From: Paulinella micropora
Taxonomy: Eukaryota > Cercozoa > Imbricatea > Euglyphida
DNA length: 64,000 bases
NCBI GenBank assembly: GCA_009731375.1
Contig: BJOX01000170.1
Coordinates: forward strand, 612,706 to 676,705
Direction: 5' to 3'
Every line of letters starts with the position of its first letter. Position 1 is the stretch's first letter. Below are positions 9,025-18,291 of this stretch, piece by piece. The position numbers were made by a program, and so were the translations under genes. The notes under the pieces are model-generated. The model saw only the letters and a program-made list of their open reading frames with translations. It ran no database searches and was not told where the DNA came from.

Positions 9025-12000
9025 ATGTGGGTTGAAGAAAAAAAATGGTTTGATTATTACAATGAAGCCAGAAGAGAACATAAAGGTCAGTCCAAAGAAT
9101 TTATTATGGCAAAGGCTAATGAATTAAAGAGGGCAGATAGAATATTAGATGCGTTAGATTACGAAGAAGAAGATGATGATCCAACAATAGAAAAATTAAA
9201 GGACAAGATTGGAACATTAAACCAGAATTTAGCATCAAAAAAACACTATAAGATGAATTTGGATGAATTAAAGGAACATCTCAAAGGCGAAATGGACATT
9301 AAAGAATTTGAAGCAAAATATGGTAGTGCTTCCATAGAAGAACAATAACGTAAACTCGCTATTGAAGCAAGTAGTATTGATAGGTGGTATATTGATTATA
9401 TGAATAGAGATATTGAGCAAATGAATATGGATATAAAGCAATTAACAGAACTTTGGGGATACACAGAAGAAGAAAAAAAAACACTCGTAAAACTTACTCG
9501 TAAAGGACTAACATATTTATTGGAAAAAGGTAGAAATGAAGTAAAGAGGACAGCGAGGAGGGAAAGCAAACAACGGCGGGCTCGGGAGTCAAAAGAATGG
9601 GAACAAAATAGATTGGAATATGAACAGAAAAACCCAGACAATGCTTTGATTGAAGCAAAAATAGGAGAGGAATACAAAACACTTACGCCAAGATTAACAG
9701 GTAATCAGAGAGACACTACAAGACTTGTGGATGCCATTATTCAAAGTATTCAAGATATAATTATGAGTCCAAGATTAAGTAGAGTACTGGAACCGCTACA
9801 AGGTTGGGCCGTTATAGCGTGAGCAGATTGGTATGGAATCGCTTATTAATTATTACTGCTAATCATCCTCAAATCCGTGCTATGACTGTCGCGGTGATGG
9901 GACGACCACATGCGGAATTTTTTAGAAGGGCATTAGAAGCATTAGCAAGAAATGAAGCACCAGCAGAGTTGCCCCCGCCTAACCCTCGTTTAATTGCGGC
10001 GGGACAACAAAGAATAGGTGATTATGTATTTTGGGATATGTTAAGAAGAGTAGGCATACAAGCATCAACTTTGTTCGCGTGGAATACATTTAAAAGAAGT
10101 GTTGAAACTGCGAGTGCGGTTGCTTTTTGGGAATTTCTAAAGCACACATATAACATATGGACTGCTCAGCCAGATGCTATTATTAAATTGGAAGAAGAAA
10201 GATTTCATACTACTGGAAGCAATTATAATGGCCCTGCCACACGAGTAGAAAGTCGTCTTCAATTAGAAGATAGAACTCGTGGTAAGTTTCCTTACATTTT
10301 ACCAGCAGACACTCTGGATTTGATCGCGTTTGAACATGATCTATTGTATGCGTCTGGCGACAAGAATGTCCAAGACTTTGCCGACCAACGATACTTTGAA
10401 AGAATTACTAATATAACAGAGTATTTGACTAGTAATGGATTGGCTACGGCCGAAGTCGCCAAAACTATTTCTGACAATTACAATTCAATGCTCTCAAAAG
10501 CAGATATATCTAGAATGGCCTTACAGGCACAGGGGCGGGCTCGTAGTGGAGTATCATATTTGGATGCGATGAAATTCTGGAAAACTATTAAATTAACACC
10601 TCCAGATGCGAAATACGATGCTTTTATATACAATGTAGATCAAACATTAAATTCTATGATTGGGGTTATGAATAATGTGGGCGGTTTTGATAAAGATACT
10701 AATTTTAAAGTAAATAAAATAGCCGATCCTGCTACATTTAGCAAACAATATGAAAAATTGGTAAATTCGTTTAATCAAATGGTAAAGTCGCAAGAAAAGG
10801 CGGATGGTGTGAAAGGATATTCTCTTATCGCACCAGCAAATGAAACTACGATAAATAATTTTATAGAAAAAATAAATACAATAAATAAAAAAAATACTTC
10901 AGCAGATATAGAGGAAAAAATAATTGTTGAGGTTAAGCCCACACTAAATCAAACAGAAATGGTAGTAGCACTTATGGATCCAATCGGACTCGGTAATAAC
11001 TTGGATATACTTCAAGATAAGACATCCCAAGTGAGGCACTTAAAGAGGTTTGTTAATTTGCTAAAAAATAAAACTGGAAAGAAAATATCTTTAACATTGT
11101 CAGATTATGACAATCCTATTAGTGGATGGGAAAAGGCTATAAGGCAAGCACTAACCAAAGGTGCTAGTCCGTCAGATATAGCAGAGGTAGATGATGTATT
11201 AGATAAGAGAATTTATGAAGAAGTGAGGGGTGGATTGACACAGGAACAAATGAAGCAATTAGAAGATTTAGAATTGAAGGATTCGGAATTTGAAAAGGCG
11301 ATACCTAAAGGTCTAACACCAGCACCACAACCTCAACCAACACCAGCACCACAACCTCAACCAACACCAGCACCACAACCGCCACAACCTCAACTAACAC
11401 CTGAACCAAAACCTGAACCAAAACCACAAACAACACCAGCACCGCCCGATTCACAACCAGAGTATGAAGGAGGTGTTTACAAAAGTGGAACAAAACAAGG
11501 ACTCCCATTCTGGGAGGAGAAAGTTAAAGATGAAAAACTCAAAGAAATGATGAAAGAATACCAAGTTTCAGATGACCCAGACCCAGCAACAACACCAAAT
11601 CAAGCAATGGTTGATAGCATGAGAAGCATTGACCAATTGGTTGATAAGATTATGGGAAAACCTCCCGCCGATGAAAGAGAAGACCTAATGGCACTTATTC
11701 GTTTTCTAATGCCAAGCGACCAAAATGGAGGTATCGGCACTTCGCAAACAAACCCACTCATTAAAGGTAATGAACAAAGACGAGATCGTATGCTAGAGAC
11801 CAAGAATGATTTTGAATTACTAGACAACACACTTTATGGCAACACAAATAATCACTTTATGTTGAATAAATACAATAGAGCAGTCGTTCAGACCAGAATG
11901 AAAGAAAAAAGAGAGTTTCCAAAAATGAAACGAAATCTAACGAGAAACTTCCCCGCTGAAATCCCGCGACAAGTTCAAACTCGTCCAGAAAGAAAGGATT

Positions 12001-12146
12001 TTAAACCACTCCTCAATCCTCCAAGCAATCATGCTTTTGGTAGTCCTTACTCTCCTTATTTCTACAATTATGCTTCACCGCCTCAACCCTTTGGTGCTGA
12101 ATATGATAATTATAGATATAATCCAAACTATTTTCAAAACCCATAA
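9025..12146 (+). pseudogene. Large virion protein with PLA2-like domain, broken by a stop and a frameshift
   Basis: Three frames read as one ~1040-codon gene. 9025-9345 is coiled-coil rich and stops at an in-frame TAA (9346-9348), yet the same frame continues (RKLAIEASSIDRWY...) to 9822. Near 9800 the reading moves to a third frame that is open to 12146 (780 codons). In that frame, residues 138-205 contain GSNYNGPAT, then D-x-LDLIAFEHDLLYA. This is the calcium-loop plus HD catalytic dyad layout (H178, D179) of parvovirus-VP1-type phospholipase A2, also reported in some polinton-related viruses. A Pro-rich linker (PQPTPAP repeats) sits at ~505-555. The C-terminus is rich in Asn, Tyr and Pro. 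The likely role is endosomal membrane breach during entry. It is not known whether the breaks are real or assembly errors. Confidence 0.68.
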
Positions 12147-12157
12147 TATAGTGAGAC

Positions 12158-13059
12158 ATGCCTAAATCTATACGTAAAGGATTAATAGCAAACAAGTTGC
12201 CACGAAAAACACTTTTGAAGCAGAATCTGGAGAAGACCAACATAGAAAAAGCACACGAGGAATTTACTATTGACAGGCCAGTAATAACAGAGTTAGATAG
12301 CAAAAAACCGCCCAATTTTAAGAATGATTTGGAAATACAACCAATTAAAACACAAAGAGATGGCGTTGAATTGCTTCCTATTCAAAAAGAAGGAATATTG
12401 CCGGCCATGGGTACTATGGTATATGTGCAAGCACTGGCGGTGGGAAATCAGTCATGATTTGTAATCTACTCGCCAAAAAGAACATGTTGAAAGGATTTTA
12501 TGATAGAATAGTAGTCTTTTGCTTAAGTCCGTGCCCTATTTTGGAGGACACTCTCAAGTTAAAAAAAGAAGACATAATCAAAGAGGATAGGCCTGAGTTA
12601 ATGAGAGACATATTAACTAAACAAAAGGAACTGATTAAAACTAAAGGGTTTAAGAAAGCACCAAAAATATTATTGTTATTGGATGACATTGCGCAGAGTA
12701 AAACTTTTCTCAAATCAGAAGTGCTTACTGAGTTGTTTTTCGCTTCAACACATGCTAAAGTGTCAGTCTGGGTAGCAACGCAGAGTTATACACAACTCCC
12801 ACGAAGAATAAGAATTAATTGAAATTGGATGATTATTTTTAATGGAGTAAGGAGAAGCGAACTTGACAGACTGGCCGATGAATATGAGAGTCCTTTTCTC
12901 ACCAAAAAAGAATTTTACAATATGGTTAAATATGCTACGGCAGAACCTTATTCGTTTCTAGCAATTAATAACACTGCTAGTGATAGAACAACCCAGTTTA
13001 GAAAAAGTTTCTCTACTATATTACGACTTAATAAGGACAGAGATATGACAAACTTATAA
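12158..13059 (+). pseudogene. Genome-packaging ATPase (FtsK/HerA, A32-like), frameshifted and with an in-frame stop
   Basis: An ATG at 12158 opens a ~90-residue N-terminal part. A frameshift at about 12428 is needed to reach the Walker A sequence STGGGKSVMICNLL. Walker B follows as KILLLLDDIAQS, then the sensor-like WVATQSYTQLPRRIRIN. The frame is then cut by TGA (12820-12822) and continues as WMIIFNGVRRSELDRLADEY to 13059. The order and motifs match the DNA-pumping ATPases shared by virophages, PLVs and giant viruses, usually ~230-280 residues. Two disabling changes within 400 nt argue that this copy cannot package DNA by itself. The gene sits two genes upstream of the major capsid protein, as in many PLVs. 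Confidence 0.82.
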
Positions 13060-13099
13060 AAATTAAATTAAATGTTTTTTTCCCGCCATAATATATGAC

Positions 13100-13684
13100 A
13101 TGACGGAATCAACTAAATTATACAAAACTTGCTATCAACAAGCGATCGCACTTTGGCATAAACAAAATGCGCAAGGAAAATTCGTAACGATTCGTAAAGG
13201 ATCGCCCGAATACTTAGCAGTAAAGAAGATAGAGGAGGATATTAAGAGTGGTAAGATTAAGTGTCAATTAAAACCCAAAGTAAGCAAAGGAAGTAAGAAC
13301 AATGAACAACCTATTGCCAGCGGACGGCCAGACCAAGTGCCAGATGAAGCATTGAAAAGAAGGGCACCAGACATACAATCGGCGAATAATTCATCTCCCG
13401 AACCAAATGCGAAACCTATTGAAATGTCTCCAGCCCCTAAGATTGAACAATCTTTACCGAAATCGGTCAATCCCACTCCTGTTTCTGTGCCAAAACAAAC
13501 TACCACAACACCAGCAAGTAAGATAGAAGCAATAGAAGATGCTTCTAAGGAAACTCCACCACCAACCAAAAAAGTTACTGAAACTAATGGCATTGATGTA
13601 AATCAAGCCATAGCGGATTTAAAGAAAATGAAAGAGGAAAGAATCACACACAAGAATTTACAAATTATAAAAAAAAATAATTAA
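13100..13684 (+). CDS. Unknown viral protein with small N-terminal domain and Pro-rich tail
   Basis: 194 residues. Residues 1-55 form a compact domain (YKTCYQQAIALWHKQN ... VTIRKGSPEYLAVKKIEEDI) of a kind often seen in large DNA viruses, with unknown function. The middle is low-complexity Pro/Ser/Thr/Lys and the end is a basic helix. TATA-like ataatatatg precedes the start. No catalytic motif is seen. It lies between packaging and capsid genes, so a structural or DNA-binding role is possible. Confidence 0.6.
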   Translation: MTESTKLYKTCYQQAIALWHKQNAQGKFVTIRKGSPEYLAVKKIEEDIKSGKIKCQLKPKVSKGSKNNEQPIASGRPDQVPDEALKRRAPDIQSANNSSPEPNAKPIEMSPAPKIEQSLPKSVNPTPVSVPKQTTTTPASKIEAIEDASKETPPPTKKVTETNGIDVNQAIADLKKMKEERITHKNLQIIKKNN

Positions 13685-13715
13685 CGATAATTAATGAAAT
13701 AATTATTATTATATA

Positions 13716-14123
13716 ATGATTAAAAATACACGTGCTTCCAATAGACTGTCCGATGAGTTTGTTAATAAACTCAATGAAGCAAACAGACCATTAAGTGATG
13801 GTATGTCATTGAACCATTTTGAATTATGGTCGAGTAAGGGTGCCCCTCTTGTAAATCAAGACCTCACGGAATATTCAAATTTGTATCCCATTGATACACA
13901 TACTATCCAAAACACATTGACGGACATTTCCGATAGAAAAGAAGACACGGATGTTGTTGATTTGGACACTGCCGTGTCTAGTTTGAAATTCTTACAAAAA
14001 GCCGTGAAGAATGCTACATCTAGGGAGTATCAACTTGACAATAGAGAAGCACGCGATAGTGCTTTGACATCAATACAAGGTGATGTGAGAAAAATAAAAA
14101 ACACATTTGTGCCAGATGAATAA
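13716..14123 (+). CDS. Unknown acidic viral protein
   Basis: 135 residues from ATG 13716, immediately after a run of attattattatata. The sequence is polar and mostly helical (DEFVNKLNEANRPLSDG, AVSSLKFLQKAVKNA) with no recognised family. Being directly upstream of the capsid gene, it may be a minor virion or assembly factor; this is inferred only from position. Confidence 0.55.
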   Translation: MIKNTRASNRLSDEFVNKLNEANRPLSDGMSLNHFELWSSKGAPLVNQDLTEYSNLYPIDTHTIQNTLTDISDRKEDTDVVDLDTAVSSLKFLQKAVKNATSREYQLDNREARDSALTSIQGDVRKIKNTFVPDE

Positions 14124-14182
14124 ATTGATTAATTTTTGAAATAATTATTTTTTTTGGTAATATAAGCAAACGTATTTCCACC

Positions 14183-15613
14183 ATGAGTGAATCCAAAGAC
14201 ATGAAGAACACCGAGGAGTTGATGACCCTCAACAACCTCAGATATGAGTTGCCAGCAAATCTGGCGCTCACTGAACAGGGAAGTATCTTTAAGAAGAACT
14301 TTGCCGATCAGCAGACTTACACCTCTTCGTCTGGGACTGAAATGATTTTTACGCTACAAGCAAGCACCGATTTTGTTTATGGAAAGAATTGCTTTTTGTC
14401 GTTTGATGTCAAGGCCGACGGGTTGGTTACCACTGATGGAAAAGACTGCGCGATCGGCTTCCAAAACACTCCAGCAACTGCTATTTTTGAACGTTTTCTG
14501 CTAGAAAGCAAGGATGGAAGCGAACTTGAACGAATTGAAGATTTGAACAAGATGGTGCGAAATACTCTCCCGTGGCATTATCCTTTTGATTACCGCCGAC
14601 AGGCACAGATGGCGGGACAGAGAGAAAATGTTGAAATTACTCAGACTGGCGATATTGCGTCAAATTCCATCGTTGATTTTTGTGTTAATACTCCAGCTAC
14701 AGCAGTCGGTACTGGTCAATATTTGAAAGTTTGTATTCCTCTTCATTACTTTTCAGGAGTGTTTAATGAAGAAACTCTCATTCCTCCTTCTCTAATTAGT
14801 GGTATGAGACTTCGTCTGACATTTGCTCCGTCTCAGGAAGCATTTACTATTATTGGATCTGCCACTGGCGCTTCTCCTGCTGGTTTTAATAGTGCTTCTT
14901 TGACTTTCACCGTAACAAATCCAGTTGTTATGTTGGAGACGTTCTCTCTTGCTCCCGCCGTCCAGAGAAATATTATGGAACAAATGGGAAGCAAGGATGG
15001 ACTCCCATACACTTATGAAACATATTACAACCAAAAGGCGAATCCTGGCACGTCCAAAGAGTTTAATCTTCAAGTAAATAAGGCAGTTGCTCGTGCTCAG
15101 TGCTTGTATATCGTAACTCAAAATGTGCTTGCTGACAATGTTGATATTGATAATCTGGGAACTGCTCAAATGCCTTATAGACAATATCAGTGCCGTATTG
15201 GCGATTGGTATGCTCCGCAACAGAAGATGGAACTCGGCGCATCGGGAACAGATGGCAAACTTTCATCAGTTCAGCGAGGATGTGCCGAATTGTATGCTAA
15301 CAATCTCCAAGCAACTATGGGAATTCGTGATCCTTACATGTCTTCATCTGTTTCTCTTGAAAACTTCCGCAAGTATTATGCTATTTCAGGTAAAACAGGA
15401 ATTACATCCAATTCAGGATTTGCCACCATTATCCAGACACTCAACCAATCGCCACACATTGGAGCATCTGGGCTTGCGGTTAATAACTCACGAACTGCTG
15501 AAGTCACTCTTCGTTATGCGGAAGATTATAATGCAGATAAGGCCATCACCGCTTGGTTGAAGTACGTCAAAGTGGCGTCTATCTACCCTAGTAGAGCAGT
15601 TGTTAAGCAGTGA
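14183..15613 (+). CDS. MCP: Major capsid protein (double jelly-roll type)
   Basis: 476 residues, fully open, with a good start context (ccaccATGa). The segment from residue 185 (IPLHYFSGVFN, then ETLIPPSLISGMRLRLTF) is the conserved strand-loop of the first jelly roll in PLV, virophage and giant-virus capsid proteins. The length is usual for PLV capsid proteins. A second beta-rich half starts around residue 245. The penton gene follows after 73 nt, the standard capsid pair. The gene appears GC-richer and less A-biased in codon use than its neighbours, which may reflect selection for high expression or separate ancestry. It should form the trimeric hexon of an icosahedral shell. Confidence 0.85.
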   Translation: MSESKDMKNTEELMTLNNLRYELPANLALTEQGSIFKKNFADQQTYTSSSGTEMIFTLQASTDFVYGKNCFLSFDVKADGLVTTDGKDCAIGFQNTPATAIFERFLLESKDGSELERIEDLNKMVRNTLPWHYPFDYRRQAQMAGQRENVEITQTGDIASNSIVDFCVNTPATAVGTGQYLKVCIPLHYFSGVFNEETLIPPSLISGMRLRLTFAPSQEAFTIIGSATGASPAGFNSASLTFTVTNPVVMLETFSLAPAVQRNIMEQMGSKDGLPYTYETYYNQKANPGTSKEFNLQVNKAVARAQCLYIVTQNVLADNVDIDNLGTAQMPYRQYQCRIGDWYAPQQKMELGASGTDGKLSSVQRGCAELYANNLQATMGIRDPYMSSSVSLENFRKYYAISGKTGITSNSGFATIIQTLNQSPHIGASGLAVNNSRTAEVTLRYAEDYNADKAITAWLKYVKVASIYPSRAVVKQ

Positions 15614-15686
15614 GCCTTATTTATTCAAAATATGTGTAGTTAAAAAGATTAAAAAATTAAAAATTAAAATATAATATAATATAGCA

Positions 15687-16484
15687 ATGGCGTTCACGAT
15701 CTCCAATCTTGAAGACGAAAAGCGAACCCGCAAAAATTTCCTTCTTCGTGTTTCATCAAGCGACAAAACAGAATCAAAATCCTCTTCCACTCACAATGGC
15801 CGTTTCGTCGTTGATCTACCAGCAACTGGTCGGAATATTGACATAATCAGTGCTTATGTCGTTAAAAGTATCTCTATCCCAAACGTTTTCCCAAACATAC
15901 CGAGTTATGCTAACACTCTCACATTAATTAAAACAACGGGATCGGCTACAAAAACGGCAATCGTAACAACGAATCAATACACCATTGACACATTTATCAC
16001 CGCCCTTCAAACTGCGATTAATTCAGCAATTACCCCTAACTCCGTAGTTATAACTTTGAACTCCGTTAATAAATTGAATTTCGCATTCACTGGCGATACG
16101 TATGCTTTTGATTATGATAATAGCACGATTCGTGACAAAATTGGACTAACTGCCGATATTTCTGCCGCAGCGAGTAGCACGATGCAATCCATAGTCAATC
16201 TGATCGGTGAAACGGCCGTTTATGTCCATAGTCGTGCTTTAAATCAATCTGGTTTAGTTGAAGCAAATGGTAATTTTTCTGTCATTGGTAAATGTAATCT
16301 GGATAAACCGTTCGGGGTCCAGTGCTACTTTGAATCGTCAAACGATGTTGCTGATTACGTCCCATTCAATACCACCAAGAGTTTAAGGTCTATTGATATT
16401 GTCGTTAGAAATGCGAGTGGTGAAGTTTTGGAGGTTCCTTTGAACTTTGAGGTTAGTATTCTTCTCAAAGTCTATCATGCGTAA
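15687..16484 (+). CDS. mCP: Penton / minor capsid protein
   Basis: 265 residues, intact. It has a basic N-terminus followed by alternating beta strands and ends with VPLNFEVSILLKVYHA. Size, beta content and position directly after the capsid gene match the single-jelly-roll vertex proteins of PLVs and virophages. The phrase FVVDLPATGRNIDIISAYV and the strand pattern near the end (SLRSIDIVVRNASGE) agree with that family. It is preceded by a run of TATAATATAATATAG. Expected to form the five-fold vertices. Confidence 0.78.
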   Translation: MAFTISNLEDEKRTRKNFLLRVSSSDKTESKSSSTHNGRFVVDLPATGRNIDIISAYVVKSISIPNVFPNIPSYANTLTLIKTTGSATKTAIVTTNQYTIDTFITALQTAINSAITPNSVVITLNSVNKLNFAFTGDTYAFDYDNSTIRDKIGLTADISAAASSTMQSIVNLIGETAVYVHSRALNQSGLVEANGNFSVIGKCNLDKPFGVQCYFESSNDVADYVPFNTTKSLRSIDIVVRNASGEVLEVPLNFEVSILLKVYHA

Positions 16485-16511
16485 TAAAAAAAAGAAAAAC
16501 TATAAAATATA

Positions 16512-16736
16512 ATGAATTTTATCCAAAACTTAGATATACTATTTATATTGATACAAAACATCAATTTACGACGACAACAACATAAAACATTAATTCCATG
16601 CGGTGTCAATATTGACCAGTTTTATAAATATTTGAAGATAAATCACGCACAACTGACGGAAGAATTAATCAAGGATAAGGGATTTGAATACATAAAAAAA
16701 ATGTCAATAGAGATACAAAAGAAAGTTGATAAATAA
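16512..16736 (+). CDS. Small basic viral protein, unknown
   Basis: 74 residues from ATG 16512, preceded by tataaaatata. A hydrophobic N-terminal stretch (FIQNLDILFILIQNI) is followed by a basic helical part ending KKMSIEIQKKVDK. No family is recognised. Confidence 0.45.
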   Translation: MNFIQNLDILFILIQNINLRRQQHKTLIPCGVNIDQFYKYLKINHAQLTEELIKDKGFEYIKKMSIEIQKKVDK

Positions 16737-16761
16737 GCACGAATAATATTCTTTTTTTTGT

Positions 16762-17991
16762 TCAGATGATGTCTTCCGCCCAGTTTAATGAAACGTAAAT
16801 GCTTGCCGTTCCACCGCTCGTTAATTGTGCGGATATAGTAAATGTCTTACTTGGTCCTATCTTGATATTATATTGAGACAAATCAATGTATATGGACAAA
16901 CCTCCAGATAATACATATGTAAGTATCACACTTCCACCCGTTCTTGTTGTCCCCGCCGTATCTACTTCGGCCAAGGATGTGTTTGTATCGTAATTTGAAT
17001 AAGAAGGTGTTCCTCCTAATGTGGTGTTAAGAATAACTCTTACAATACATGTTTTAGTATCTGTATTGCTGACACATAAATTCTCAAAGTAGATTATGTT
17101 ATAATTCGTTTTGCTGTTGAATGTGGCGCGGTTTCTAATAGTAAATATAGCATTTTCTGTTGCCCCTATAGTTTTTACATTGTCATACGAATTAGTTATA
17201 GCAATAGTTCTGTCAATAACTCCTTCAACTGCCAAAAACATACTTGCCGTTTTCATAACAACGGATTGAAGGCTTGACGAATACGCCTTCGCATAAACCG
17301 CAAACGCCGCCTGATCCAATGATTGAGTGGTAGCAGTGTTCGCGTATTGTATCGCGTGTATCGTTTCCATTCGGCCAGTTCGTGGATTTTCAACTTTGAA
17401 TGTAATCTGACCGCCACCCAGATATTGGACGACTATTTCAAACACATTCAATTTGGTAAAATCAATCGCGGGGAAGTTTCCCGTATTATCACATTTATCA
17501 ACATTCCAAGCATATTGACTAACCACATTTTCAACACTTCCCGCCGTTCTGACAACTGACATTCCTAAATTTGATTGTCTAAAACATAAATTGTCTGCTG
17601 GTGTGCCTATGCCAATATCGCAATTGAAAGTGGTTGCCGCGAGGGTTGTTGGAAACAATGCGGAAAATCTAGCAACTAAGCTCATACCACTTCTATATTT
17701 GGCTCTTTCAATAGTCGTGATCTGTGCAGTTGAATTACCTGAGGCCGATGTAGTCAAAACTGCCATCGAATTAACAGATGATACCACCCCTCCATTTGTT
17801 TCTGTTTTGTCAAAGAATCGTGTATTAATACCATATGTGAATACATTTTGTAATACTGGCGACAAAGTGGCCGTTCTCAATTCTCCGAAGGCCGTTGTTG
17901 GTAAAGCATCCTTAATATTATCTATCGATAAAGAAGACGATGACGACGTGGATGATGATGGTGTATCCGTACTTTGACCAAAAAGATTCAT
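16762..17991 (-). CDS. Minus-strand virion surface-type protein
   Basis: 409 residues, intact, beginning MNLFGQSTD, then a Ser/Thr-rich linker. The central part (RAKYRSGMSLVARFSALF ... GIGTPADNLCFRQSNLGMSVVRTAG) follows a pattern I associate with beta-sandwich fibre/spike domains of phages and algal viruses. The family name is uncertain. The C-terminal half is also beta-rich. Its N-terminus matches that inferred for the broken gene at 2871-3508. It shares a 24-nt divergent promoter gap with the gene at 18016. Confidence 0.6.
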   Translation of the reverse strand: MNLFGQSTDTPSSSTSSSSSLSIDNIKDALPTTAFGELRTATLSPVLQNVFTYGINTRFFDKTETNGGVVSSVNSMAVLTTSASGNSTAQITTIERAKYRSGMSLVARFSALFPTTLAATTFNCDIGIGTPADNLCFRQSNLGMSVVRTAGSVENVVSQYAWNVDKCDNTGNFPAIDFTKLNVFEIVVQYLGGGQITFKVENPRTGRMETIHAIQYANTATTQSLDQAAFAVYAKAYSSSLQSVVMKTASMFLAVEGVIDRTIAITNSYDNVKTIGATENAIFTIRNRATFNSKTNYNIIYFENLCVSNTDTKTCIVRVILNTTLGGTPSYSNYDTNTSLAEVDTAGTTRTGGSVILTYVLSGGLSIYIDLSQYNIKIGPSKTFTISAQLTSGGTASIYVSLNWAEDII

Positions 17992-18015
17992 TTTATATTT
18001 TATATAATATAAAAC
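17992..18015. promoter_or_regulatory. Divergent TATA-like promoter
   Basis: The 24 nt between two divergent ATGs is ttatattttatataatataaaac. It offers TATATAATATA-like boxes on both strands within ~10-15 nt of each start codon. Similar boxes precede 8303, 9025, 12158, 13100, 15687 and 16512. Confidence 0.5.
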
Positions 18016-18291
18016 ATGTCAATAATAATACGCGATTTGCCCGCGGATATAGTTGGACACATAAGAACATTTGTTTATTCAGAAATGTCTCGTCGGAATT
18101 ATAAAAAAGAATTTTGTAATATATGCGGTTTGTCTAGCACATTCCGATCACATCCTCCTATCATAGCGGCCGATATTGATAATATGGACGGTGTTGAGTT
18201 TTTCACAATCTGTTCCATCAATTGCTACAGACGAGAGTCCAATATCAGAGCACGATATGGGGAACCGCCATTAATCGTTGTCAAGTATTAG
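18016..18291 (+). CDS. F-box-like / zinc-ribbon-like small protein
   Basis: 91 residues. The N-terminus IIIRDLPADIVGHIRTFVY resembles the first helix of an F-box (LP-x-DI-x-x-x-I-x-x-F). Four cysteines in two pairs (CNICG and CSINC) could bind zinc. It overlaps the recombinase gene tail to tail by 11 nt. A role in recruiting host ubiquitin machinery is possible but rests only on the short F-box-like segment. Confidence 0.5.
   Translation: MSIIIRDLPADIVGHIRTFVYSEMSRRNYKKEFCNICGLSSTFRSHPPIIAADIDNMDGVEFFTICSINCYRRESNIRARYGEPPLIVVKY

Noticed and set aside
14792-15560. Overlapping frames of 140-145 codons on both strands of the capsid gene
   Set aside because: Shadow frames of the capsid coding sequence with no recognisable domain.
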